Assembly (NCBI GenBank): GCA_013376985.1
Contig: JACABB010000020.1
Location: 1,637 to 63,759 of the forward strand
Length of the DNA stretch: 62,123 nucleotides
DNA from: Bacteroidales bacterium
GTDB taxonomy: Bacteria > Bacteroidota > Bacteroidia > Bacteroidales > Tenuifilaceae
Direction of reading: 5' to 3'
Positions 54,773 to 62,123 of the stretch are shown here, one piece after another; within the stretch, counting starts at the first letter, position 1; each line of letters starts with the position of its first letter. The notes under the pieces are model-generated. The model made no database searches, was not told where the DNA came from, and was given only the letters and a program-made list of their open reading frames with translations. Both the position numbers and the translations under genes were made by a program.

Positions 54773-56158
54773 TTAGTTCTTTGAAAGAAGCTTGTTGAGC
54801 TTAACTTTAGCCGTTAGTAGGCTATTTAGAGACGAAAAATAATCTCTTTGTGTTGTAAGGTACTGGTTCTCGGATGTATTTAAATCCATTGCAGATGCAA
54901 CCCCCTCCTTATACTTAATCATAGTTTGATCAAAAATCCTTTTAGCCAACTCCATATTCTTTTTGTTGGTTACAAAGCTTGCAAAAGCAGTTTGAAATTC
55001 GTTGAAAGTGTTCTGATATTGTAGGTTTAGTCCTTCGGTTGCCTGTTGTTGAGTTAACTTCATTTTTTCGAAGTTAAGCCTGGCCTGTTGAACTTTCACA
55101 CTACGCATTCCGCTAGAAAAGATTGGAACGGAAATATTTATACCAGCAACATTTTTGGGTTGAAAGCTGAAAGTTGCCGATTTTAGCTGCTCATAGTGCC
55201 TGTAAAAACCTGCCAATGAAGGAAGAAATGTTGTTTTTTCTCTATCCCAGCTGAGCTTCTGAAGTTTCACACCTGTTTCAAGAATTTGATAATCCATGGT
55301 TTTTGTAACATCAAATTTTTCACCCAAATAAGATGTAAAAAACGACTCATCAGTATACTTATCTATCTTATCGGTTAGCGTGATTTCACCTTCAATTGGC
55401 AAACCCATTTGAAATTTTAAAAGGTTTTTTGATACAATAGCAGCTCTTTCCAATGAACTTACCGCATTATCAATCGTAGATTTGATGATTCTAACCTGAT
55501 CTACACCGGTTTGCTCAATAAGCCCTTGATCGCCCATTGCAATTAGATCCTTTAGGTTAGAATCGGTAATCTGTTGTGTTTCTTTTAAAATACGAACATT
55601 CTCGTCCATTACCATTGCCAGATAGTAAGAGGTTGATACTGATTCTTTAATATCTTCCAATGACTTTGAGAGATTTTGCTCGGACATTTCGCGAAAAACT
55701 TTGGATGCACGCAGACCAACAATATACTCTCCACTAAAGATTAATTGAGATACTGTTACATCCCAAGTCGTATTATTGGCAACCCCCAAAGAGATAGGTG
55801 CTGCTGGCTTGTATGCATTAAGAATATCCTGCTTAGTAAGATTTACGCCTGTAGGTAGTGAATTGGGATCAAAAGCATAACCAAAACTCAGCACAGGTAC
55901 TTCAAAAACATGTTGATAAGCCACTGTACCGCTTACCTGTGGTAAACCCTGTGCCGTTACCTCCCAAATTTTCTTTTTAGCAACCTCTAAATCTATACCT
56001 TTTGATTTTACATCATAACCATTTTGAATAGCATATTGAACTGCCTCCTCAAGAGTAAACTGACTTTTTACCACCGTTCCACTCTTTTCCTGACCAAACC
56101 CTTCGTAAATTAATCCTAGAATAATAAACGTTAAAAGACACTTACGCATCAAACTCAT
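54773..56158 (-). CDS. TolC-family outer-membrane efflux protein
   Basis: 461 residues with a signal peptide (1-22). Two OEP repeats: FTLEEAVQYAIQNGYDVKSKGIDLEVAKKKIWE and, in the second half, ISVPIFSSGMRSVKVQQARLNFEKMKL with YKEGVASAMDLNTSENQYLTTQRDYF. Provides the exit duct for the RND system. Its ATG lies 3 bp after the TetR stop, so the two are coupled. Confidence 0.94.
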   Translation of the reverse strand: MSLMRKCLLTFIILGLIYEGFGQEKSGTVVKSQFTLEEAVQYAIQNGYDVKSKGIDLEVAKKKIWEVTAQGLPQVSGTVAYQHVFEVPVLSFGYAFDPNSLPTGVNLTKQDILNAYKPAAPISLGVANNTTWDVTVSQLIFSGEYIVGLRASKVFREMSEQNLSKSLEDIKESVSTSYYLAMVMDENVRILKETQQITDSNLKDLIAMGDQGLIEQTGVDQVRIIKSTIDNAVSSLERAAIVSKNLLKFQMGLPIEGEITLTDKIDKYTDESFFTSYLGEKFDVTKTMDYQILETGVKLQKLSWDREKTTFLPSLAGFYRHYEQLKSATFSFQPKNVAGINISVPIFSSGMRSVKVQQARLNFEKMKLTQQQATEGLNLQYQNTFNEFQTAFASFVTNKKNMELAKRIFDQTMIKYKEGVASAMDLNTSENQYLTTQRDYFSSLNSLLTAKVKLNKLLSKN

Positions 56159-56161
56159 ACT

Positions 56162-56791
56162 TTAGTTATTTAATGTTACTGGTTCTAATTCTTTTATCTT
56201 TTTTTCTAAAACATTTATTCCTTTTTCTGTTGAAATACCACGAATATGGTAGATTAACAATTCCAAGAATAGTTTAATTGAAGTAAACTCTTCAATTGTA
56301 AATATTTCGGTAGATTGCACATTCTCTGTACGGGAAAGGTGTAATTTAGCTATTACCTCTTCGTTCAACTCTGTACGGTACAACCCCTCCTCCTTACCTT
56401 TTCGCAGGTTCAGAAGAATATAATTGTACATCTTCTCCCTTCGGGCTTTTACTATCTTTTGAAAGTGGTGTGGGTAATACTTTTTCAAATCATATTCGGT
56501 TGTTGGATTCTGATTTCTAATAATTTTATTCATAAAGAGCGAAATCTCAAATAGCTCCTCAATAGCATTAAATCCTTCTCCAAAGCACTTACAAATTGCT
56601 TCCTGTCTTTGTTCAATTTCGTTCTCAATAAATTTACCAACCAAATCGTCCTTATCCGAAACAAACTGGTAAAGAGTTTTCTTGGAAATGCCTAATTCCC
56701 GGGCAACATCATCCATGGTAATACTCTTAATACCATACTTATTATATAGTTCACCGACCTTAAATAATATCTTTTTTTGCTCTTCGTTCAT
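56162..56791 (-). CDS. TetR/AcrR-family regulator of the efflux operon
   Basis: 209 residues. The N-terminal HTH (KVGELYNKYGIKSITMDDVARELGISKKTLYQFVSDKDDLV, about 11-51) is complete, with a helical ligand-binding remainder. First gene of the tetR-tolC-adaptor-pump operon. It probably represses its own operon until the pump substrate binds. A -7 box lies 4 bp before the ATG. Confidence 0.94.
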   Translation of the reverse strand: MNEEQKKILFKVGELYNKYGIKSITMDDVARELGISKKTLYQFVSDKDDLVGKFIENEIEQRQEAICKCFGEGFNAIEELFEISLFMNKIIRNQNPTTEYDLKKYYPHHFQKIVKARREKMYNYILLNLRKGKEEGLYRTELNEEVIAKLHLSRTENVQSTEIFTIEEFTSIKLFLELLIYHIRGISTEKGINVLEKKIKELEPVTLNN

Positions 56792-56795
56792 GCGG

Positions 56796-56826
56796 CAAAA
56801 CTATAACGAAAAAACTTAGGAAACAA
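56796..56826 (-). promoter_or_regulatory. Efflux operon promoter
   Basis: TTG (56824-56826), 20 bp, TAGTTTTG (56796-56803) on the minus strand. The box ends 4 bp before the tetR ATG, so the transcript would be leaderless or nearly so. Confidence 0.5.
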
Positions 56827-57004
56827 ATTTTATGTAAAATGTTTCCATAGTTTATTTTAATAAATGTTAAATGATTTAGAATCAAATTTCTGAGGTATTC
56901 AAAGAATCAGAAAATCTAACCATTGATAATTAGTAATCCAAATTCGGATCTTAATCATGTCCTCTGTCTTTATCTGAAATTAAAACACGAAATCCTTTTT
57001 TTCG

Positions 57005-57012
57005 TATATTTG
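57005..57012 (+). promoter_or_regulatory. -7 box of the ParDE-like pair
   Basis: TATATTTG, 18 bp before the antitoxin ATG. No TTG at the expected distance. Confidence 0.4.
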
Positions 57013-57030
57013 TAAAAAAAGAAGTATCAT

Positions 57031-57270
57031 ATGCACACCGTGAAGTTAAGAGTGAATGATGGGGTTTACGACAAGTTAATATTACTTCTAAGTAAATTCA
57101 ACAAGGATGAAATTGAAATAATCAATGAGACTTCTGATTTTACAAAGAATCAAAAGTATTTAGCCAATGAATTGAATGAAATAATTAATGGTAAGGCCAA
57201 GTTTGTAGAAGTTGATGAGGCGGAAAAGCAACTTGAGAAAATCATCAAGAAACATGAAGGTAATATTTAA
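57031..57270 (+). CDS. Antitoxin-like small protein
   Basis: 79 residues, acidic and Lys-rich, mainly helical after a short strand (HTVKLRVNDGVYDKLILLLSKF). It has no clear DNA-binding motif, but it directly precedes and overlaps a ParE/RelE-type toxin gene, the usual order for antitoxin-toxin pairs. Confidence 0.72.
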   Translation: MHTVKLRVNDGVYDKLILLLSKFNKDEIEIINETSDFTKNQKYLANELNEIINGKAKFVEVDEAEKQLEKIIKKHEGNI

Positions 57271-57535
57271 GGATACATTTCTTCATCGACTCGAAAGTCA
57301 AATAGAGTATATTTCACTTGACAGTCCAGTAAGAGCACGAAAGTTCACATCTGATTTATTAAAGAGAATAAAAGAAATACCTAAGAATCCTTTCAGATAT
57401 AGGAAATCAATTTACTTCGAAGACGAAACCATTAGAGACTTGATTTATAAAGGTTACACTATTGTTTTTAGAATTACAGAAGAAAGTATTGAGGTTTTTG
57501 GTTTCGTAAAATATCAGAATGAACCCAATGACTAG
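57254..57535 (+). CDS. RelE/ParE-family toxin
   Basis: 93 residues from ATG 57254 (MKVIFKDTFLHRLESQIEYI). It overlaps the antitoxin by 17 bp, typical coupling; the frame is open further upstream. Family features are SPVRARKFTSDLLKRIKEIPKNPFRYRKS and the C-terminal IRDLIYKGYTIVFRITEESIEVFGFV. It acts on gyrase (ParE) or ribosomes (RelE), which sequence alone does not separate. Confidence 0.85.
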   Translation: MKVIFKDTFLHRLESQIEYISLDSPVRARKFTSDLLKRIKEIPKNPFRYRKSIYFEDETIRDLIYKGYTIVFRITEESIEVFGFVKYQNEPND

Positions 57536-57625
57536 AATGAAATAGAAACATTCTCTATATTACTTCCCCATTAGTCCTAGATTTTTTTACTCGAAACTAA
57601 ACACCAAATACTAAACACCAACCAA

Positions 57626-58315
57626 TCACCCTTTAATTGAATCCAGCAATTTACTGGTTATTGAATGGAGCAAACGGATATCACTGGCGTTAAGGGCTGT
57701 TATTCGCTCGTGAATTCTACCGTAGATAAGCATATCGGGGGTAATATTTGCAATAGTTAGAAGCTCCTTAACCCTTTGCTGGAGCATCCTAAAACTCTCT
57801 GGGTTGATTTCCTCTTCAAGGCCATTATCTACCTGCTGACTTATGGATGATAGTGTATAGGCATAAATCATAACTGTTTGTGCAAGATTGATAGAAGGAT
57901 AAGGGGATGCAAGTGGAATTGTAGAAACACGATTGCATAAGTTAATCTCCTCATTGCTTAAACCCGATTCTTCCCTGCCAAAAACTATTCCTATATTCGA
58001 AATTGTATCCCCCTTCTCACCAAGGAACTTAACAAGCTTATCGCTTGGAATAATATCAACCTTAACCCAGCGTTGCTTTGCCGAGGTGGCAATAGTAAAA
58101 TCTAAATCGGCTACAGCATCTGCGAGAGTAGAAAAAACCTTGGCATTTTCAAGAATATCATTGGATGCATGGGCAAGCATCTTAGCCTTTGTACTCAGAT
58201 AATCGCACGGATTTACTAATCGTAATTCGGTAAATCCCATGGTTTTAATTGCTCGGGCTGCTGCACCAACATTTTCAGGAACAGCTGGTTCAACGAGGAT
58301 AAAACAGATATTCAT
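57626..58315 (-). CDS. TrmH/SpoU-family RNA methyltransferase (TrmJ-like)
   Basis: 229 residues. ICFILVEPAVPENVGAAARAIKTMGFTELRLVNPCDYLSTKAKMLAHAS, then FGREESGLSNEEINLCNRVSTIPLASPYPSINLAQTVMIYAY, are motifs 1-3 of SPOUT methyltransferases and closest to TrmJ (2'-O-methylation at tRNA position 32). It lies 6 bp downstream of the MutS-related gene, on the same strand, so likely co-transcribed. Confidence 0.9.
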   Translation of the reverse strand: MNICFILVEPAVPENVGAAARAIKTMGFTELRLVNPCDYLSTKAKMLAHASNDILENAKVFSTLADAVADLDFTIATSAKQRWVKVDIIPSDKLVKFLGEKGDTISNIGIVFGREESGLSNEEINLCNRVSTIPLASPYPSINLAQTVMIYAYTLSSISQQVDNGLEEEINPESFRMLQQRVKELLTIANITPDMLIYGRIHERITALNASDIRLLHSITSKLLDSIKG

Positions 58316-58321
58316 TCGATA

Positions 58322-59665
58322 TTACGGGGTTAGAAGTTCCTCAATTTTTTCGTTTTGCAAGATAATCAAACCCAAGCGTTCATCGGACTTACCTTCGCGA
58401 ATCTTATAGCTAAAAACAGGCTTCCCATTATCAACAGAGGAGTCAAAATATCTGAAAAAAACCGATGGTTTATCATCTATCTTCTTTGATAGCTCGGTTA
58501 AATGCGATGCAAGAACAAACATGCCTGAATTCCATTTCAGTAGCCCATTTATTACAAGCATCGAACCATCGAAAGCATCTTTTATATTTGTTCCTTTAAA
58601 GAGCTCATCAAAAATCATAAAAACCTTTTTCTCCTTTTGGAGTGTTTCTGCTGCTTTTCGAACCCTCATTACCTCACTATAAAAATAGCTGTAGCCAATG
58701 CTAAGGTTATCCGTTGTATTTAAGCTGCTGAAAAGAGCATTAAATGGGGATATTTTCATTCGCTTGGCAGGTACACCCATTCCTAGCTGTGCGAGGTAAA
58801 TGGCAATTCCATACGATTTCAGGAAAGTTGTTTTTCCTGCCATATTAGGGCCGGTGAGGAATAGAAAGTGTTTGCCTGTATCGAAAGATAAATCATTGGA
58901 AATAGGTTTTTTAAGGAAAAGATGGTAAAGTCCTTCTATCTCCAAAGCTGGGCTTTCAGAATCAATAATTTCAGGGAAAGTAAGATGTAATTCGTTTACA
59001 ACTTTAGCCATTGATGTGTAAACATCAAGCCTATAGGCAATATCAATAAGTGTGCTTATTTTGTTTTTGTGGGTAGAGCGAAACCATTGGTCGATTGTTA
59101 TTAAATCATTAAATCCAAGTGATTGGATATTTTCAACCACACTTGCTGATTGAATATCCTTATCGTTCATTATCTCCTTAACCGTTGTTAAAATCTCTTG
59201 AAGAAGTGTGGGTTGCTGTGATTGATCGAATCGGTTAATGTACTTACTCATCTCAATTAAAAAGACGAGTGTGTTTTTTGTCCCTTGGATAGCGGTATCC
59301 TTATAATCCTTCTGTTTGATTCTATAAAATAGACTCTCGATAAATCGACCTACGGAATTTTGGCTAACAGCTGTATCACATTTTGCGAAGTAGTAAATCT
59401 CAACCATGTCCATAAGTTTCCTTGTGAAAGGAATTTGCCACTTTTCAATATCCTTGCAAATTGCTTTAAGTGCATTCTGCATTGCAATGATTTCGGTTGC
59501 AGCGATAAAAGGATTTTGGAATTGAATCTTAAGGTTATCTCTCCCGCCACTTGTTACAGTTCTATCCAGAAGATCAAATATATTCATGCCCGAAGTATCA
59601 TCACGAAAAATCTCCAATTCAGTAAGTGTTTGCCTATCAACAGCGAGTTTATTTAGCTTCATCAT
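58322..59665 (-). CDS. MutS-related ATPase without mismatch-binding domain
   Basis: 447 residues, about half the size of MutS. Only the helical core/lever (about 1-250) and the ATPase domain remain: Walker A GPNMAGKT (272-279), LGMGVPAKRMKISPFNALFSSL, the Walker B MIFDELFKGTN and the His of ASHLTEL. It lacks the N-terminal mismatch-recognition domain, as in the small MutS-like group of unknown function in Bacteroidota. It is probably DNA-structure dependent, not mismatch repair proper. Confidence 0.88.
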   Translation of the reverse strand: MMKLNKLAVDRQTLTELEIFRDDTSGMNIFDLLDRTVTSGGRDNLKIQFQNPFIAATEIIAMQNALKAICKDIEKWQIPFTRKLMDMVEIYYFAKCDTAVSQNSVGRFIESLFYRIKQKDYKDTAIQGTKNTLVFLIEMSKYINRFDQSQQPTLLQEILTTVKEIMNDKDIQSASVVENIQSLGFNDLITIDQWFRSTHKNKISTLIDIAYRLDVYTSMAKVVNELHLTFPEIIDSESPALEIEGLYHLFLKKPISNDLSFDTGKHFLFLTGPNMAGKTTFLKSYGIAIYLAQLGMGVPAKRMKISPFNALFSSLNTTDNLSIGYSYFYSEVMRVRKAAETLQKEKKVFMIFDELFKGTNIKDAFDGSMLVINGLLKWNSGMFVLASHLTELSKKIDDKPSVFFRYFDSSVDNGKPVFSYKIREGKSDERLGLIILQNEKIEELLTP

Positions 59666-59676
59666 AAATTTGAGTG

Positions 59677-59830
59677 ATTAACATGAGTTCGATATAAGCA
59701 TAACATATTGATCCTAAGTTTAGGGTTGATTGTTACTTTGTCATGCTGAACGAAGTGAAGTATCTCGTCTTTAGATAATTAGATCCTTCGCTTCACTCAG
59801 GATGACACCTTACATTGAACTTACGTTGAT
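59677..59830. mobile_element. MITE-like element (copy B) carrying a REP-like hairpin
   Basis: Inverted ends ATTAACATGAGTTCGATATAAG (59677-59698) and CTTACATTGAACTTACGTTGAT (59809-59830) match in 17 of 22 positions and are related to copy A at 32218-32497. Between them is a 27-bp imperfect inverted pair (59739-59765 / 59781-59807) of the GTCATGCTGAACGAAGTGAAG type. Confidence 0.6.
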
Positions 59831-59880
59831 TAGAAAAAAATATACGGTAAAGATAGGTTTTATAGAGTATTGAAAAAGAA

Positions 59881-59911
59881 AAAGCTGCCTAAATGTAATA
59901 GAGGCAGCTTT
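59881..59911. terminator. Terminator after the HEFGH peptidase gene
   Basis: AAAGCTGCCT (59881-59890) and AGGCAGCTTT (59902-59911) with T and A runs, 20 bp after the stop at 59931. Confidence 0.7.
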
Positions 59912-59930
59912 TAACTATTCGTAATCACAT

Positions 59931-61982
59931 CTACTTGGAAAGCATTTCAATTGCCTTTGCAGATGCCTCCAATATTGGTTTATTCGATAATGGTTCACCT
60001 GTAGCACCCTTCATCCAAACCTGTGGAATTAACTTACCCTGCTCATAGATACGCTGTACCTCTCCTGAGAATGATTTTCCTGCTAGCTGTTTCTCAAGCT
60101 GAAAATCGATAAGATGCCCAATCGGGTAAGCCGAAAGATAAAGTGGGCTATCAACCATGTGCGAGTAAATGGCAAGGATAGTCTCATCCTTTGTGCCAAA
60201 TAGATCTGCATAGTACTTATTCCAAATATCCTTTGCAATAGATATTGTAGCTGCTTTAACTTGAACTGCATCGGCATTTGGATTGCTGTAGAGCCATTTC
60301 CATAGGTTGATATCAACAAGCGATACTCCCATAATCTCGTAGCAAGCCCATAGGTTATCGAGAGCCATTAGCTGTTCCTTAGCAGGATTCGATTCTTTCA
60401 TTCCTAGAAGTTCAAGGTCACGTTTTTGGAAAACAAACGCCAACGCTTCAGTAAAAGCGGTATTTGGAACACCGTGCATCATATAGTAATCAACATCTTG
60501 CAGCGTGATGGTTTGTTCTACATTATGACCAAACTCATGCGATGCAATATTAAAGCCTTTGTAGTCCATGCCGCTGCTTTTGATACGGGCACGAAGAAGC
60601 GCAACATCACCGTTACGCATCTCGGCTCCCCAAGCATGACCGGAGCCACGTGCACCTTCAATTCTAATTCTATCGGCAAAGAATTTGGCCTTCTCCTTAC
60701 TCCAGCCAAGCGTGGTTAGGAAGTTAGGAATCTCATTCTGAAATGCTTGTGCGCTCGTGAATCTTTTACCAACAACCTCATCCAACTTTTCGGCAGGAAT
60801 TCCGCTACGAGCCTTAAACCCATCGTACCAGATATCGAATGGTTCAAGGTTACGACCAAGCCTTTTGCTAATTAGCTTACCAAGATCACGCACCTCCTTT
60901 GAGGAGAGTAGTTCAGTAAAAAGTTTCTCAACATCATCAACAGGAATCTCTAGGGATGCTTCAAATTGACGTTGAATGTAGGTAGGCATTGTTGGGTAGT
61001 ACTTATCCTGTGCTTGGAGCGATTTAAATAGGTTGATGATATGCTGATAGCGTGTATCGGGTTCAGCAATGGCAACTACTGGTTGACCATCCTTTGTAAT
61101 TACGTTTGAGTAAGGATTCCATAGATATTGCTTGCTATTGATTACCTCCGATGGGATTGATTGGTCGATGATTCGTTTCATTACCTGATAAATCATCTTT
61201 TGACGCTCAAGTCCACCCTCTTTATTGGCATACTGAGACTTTAATTCATCACGAATTCCCCAATGGGTAATTAATGATAAATCTTCGGGGAAGAGTTTTT
61301 CGTTCTTATCGTTTACTAAATATCCTAGCTTAATGTTGTATTCGCTGATATATCCATCGGCATTGGAGCTGGCTACGCTGTTGGCTTGGATCAGTTCTGC
61401 TGGAACTCTGGAGGTGAAAGCATCGCCCATACGAGCATATGCCCAATCCCTACGTGACCATTTGCTACTTAGCTCAGTTTTCTCTTTTAAAGAGTATTGT
61501 GGGAAGTTAAGAGCTATAATAAATGCAACTTTATTTGCCAGCAAATCTTCAGTTAAGTGTGCGCTAGCATCAAAACCAGCAAATATCTCATCTACATTGG
61601 TAATTGGCCCTAAATCAAGGTCAACTGGCTTGCGAAGATCCTTTTTTATCTTAATAAAACTCCCATTAAGCACCTCTAATCCGTTGGATAGCTTATTGAA
61701 AAGTTGCTCCAACTCGGCATCATTTGCAACAAAACTGTTTATACAGAATTTTTCAAACTCTGCCATATTTCCATCCGATTTACGCCAAAGGTCAGCAACC
61801 TGTTTTACTCCACGTTCTGCCCTAAAAGCATAGGTTTCGCCGTATTTATCGATAATTTGCTGTTTAACCACATGAATGGTTTGCTCACGGATGGTTGAAC
61901 TTTCAATCTTTTGCTCCGGCTGCTTACATTGTACCATGCTTAACAGGATTGGAATTGTTAGTAGATTAATAAAGTGCTTCAT
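59931..61982 (-). CDS. Exported zinc metallopeptidase with HEFGH motif
   Basis: 683 residues. A lipoprotein signal ends at SMVQC (about 19). The zinc site HEFGHNVEQ (about 480-488) is preceded by RARIKSSGMDYKGFNIAS and followed about 30 residues later by NTAFTEALAFVFQ, whose Glu is the likely third ligand. This arrangement resembles M3-like oligopeptidases, but the rest is not a clear match. Function: peptide degradation at the cell surface or periplasm. Third exported peptidase of the window. Confidence 0.8.
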   Translation of the reverse strand: MKHFINLLTIPILLSMVQCKQPEQKIESSTIREQTIHVVKQQIIDKYGETYAFRAERGVKQVADLWRKSDGNMAEFEKFCINSFVANDAELEQLFNKLSNGLEVLNGSFIKIKKDLRKPVDLDLGPITNVDEIFAGFDASAHLTEDLLANKVAFIIALNFPQYSLKEKTELSSKWSRRDWAYARMGDAFTSRVPAELIQANSVASSNADGYISEYNIKLGYLVNDKNEKLFPEDLSLITHWGIRDELKSQYANKEGGLERQKMIYQVMKRIIDQSIPSEVINSKQYLWNPYSNVITKDGQPVVAIAEPDTRYQHIINLFKSLQAQDKYYPTMPTYIQRQFEASLEIPVDDVEKLFTELLSSKEVRDLGKLISKRLGRNLEPFDIWYDGFKARSGIPAEKLDEVVGKRFTSAQAFQNEIPNFLTTLGWSKEKAKFFADRIRIEGARGSGHAWGAEMRNGDVALLRARIKSSGMDYKGFNIASHEFGHNVEQTITLQDVDYYMMHGVPNTAFTEALAFVFQKRDLELLGMKESNPAKEQLMALDNLWACYEIMGVSLVDINLWKWLYSNPNADAVQVKAATISIAKDIWNKYYADLFGTKDETILAIYSHMVDSPLYLSAYPIGHLIDFQLEKQLAGKSFSGEVQRIYEQGKLIPQVWMKGATGEPLSNKPILEASAKAIEMLSK

Positions 61983-62063
61983 AGGTTATAATTTTTGTTG
62001 ATATCGGTTTTTTACTATTTTATGCAAATTTATAAGAATAAGAATTAAAAAAAAGTGACGAAT

Positions 62064-62123
62064 AGAAGTTTAGGGGATTAGGGGGTTAGATTGTTAGGCG
62101 TTTAGCGGTTTAGGTTGTTAGGT
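62064..62123. repeat. Degenerate TTAGG-rich tract at the right edge
   Basis: About 60 bp of irregular GTTTAGG/GATTAGG/GTTAGGC-type text running to the window edge. It is low-complexity and probably the same class of purine/pyrimidine-biased intergenic text as at 14466-14560. The full extent is not visible. Confidence 0.5.

Noticed and set aside
62064-62123. Telomere-like TTAGG repeats
   Set aside because: Irregular and short, in a bacterial context; fits degenerate intergenic repeats.

Overview
The window looks like chromosomal DNA of a Bacteroidota bacterium, most likely Bacteroidales-like. The evidence is an AT-rich sequence with few Shine-Dalgarno sites and several promoters of the TTG-N19-TAnnTTTG type. 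It also carries two secreted nucleases with type IX secretion C-terminal sorting domains, a TonB receptor with a carboxypeptidase-like N-terminal domain, an ECF sigma/FecR pair, and an OPT transporter beside PepT. No rRNA, tRNA or CRISPR array was recognised. The genus cannot be fixed from sequence reading alone.

Layout. 0-2.2 kb is an accessory patch: a NERD-domain membrane protein and a HigB-HigA toxin-antitoxin pair with a clear operator. 2.4-10.2 kb is mostly housekeeping: folD, ffh, a methyltransferase, a nitroreductase, a small membrane protein, an M1 peptidase and a secreted S1/P1-type nuclease. 10.4-14.5 kb is a compact candidate metal/redox unit: a membrane polyferredoxin, a secreted 12-cysteine protein, and a divergent histidine kinase (with a Cys cluster in its sensor domain) plus its response regulator. 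14.5-23.1 kb holds tcdA, a TatD hydrolase, pepT, an OPT transporter, a PgeF-type protein and a lipoprotein M1 aminopeptidase. 23.1-26.9 kb is an accessory island. It has one intact gene, an ABC-type ATPase fused to a SAM methyltransferase, followed by 1.2 kb of palindromes and gene remnants. 26.9-32.1 kb has a second nitroreductase, a TonB receptor, rsgA and two acetyltransferases. 32.1-38.1 kb has a MITE-like element, a beta-barrel protein, a DUF2007-Usp-Usp protein, a lipoprotein, a nucleoside symporter and a MarR regulator. 38.2-42.1 kb is a sigma/FecR operon. It ends not in a TonB receptor but in an STN/carboxypeptidase-like protein with Gln-Gly surface repeats, followed by a 56-residue secreted peptide gene. 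42.3-48.8 kb has a secreted endonuclease I, two exported proteins and a 13-unit TPR-DUF2971 protein. 48.8-50.2 kb is a gene-free cluster of nested inverted-repeat elements. 50.2-56.8 kb is a tetR-tolC-adaptor-RND efflux operon. 56.9-62 kb has a ParDE-like pair, a TrmJ-like methyltransferase, a MutS-related ATPase and an exported HEFGH metallopeptidase.

How the genes fit together. Three exported peptidases, PepT and the OPT carrier point to peptide use. Two T9SS-type nucleases and a nucleoside symporter point to nucleic-acid scavenging. Dispersed repeats are the other theme. There are seven exact copies of ATCGCA-N3-TGCGAT in genes and between genes, a MITE-like family, a GAGTTCCGA hairpin family, GGCGGAGG/GGGCTTTAGCCC palindrome mosaics, and degenerate purine-rich tracts that supply the last codons of several genes. 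The strongest candidates for undescribed biology are the ATPase-methyltransferase fusion, the dispersed palindrome, the Cys-rich redox unit and the receptor-less sigma/FecR operon.
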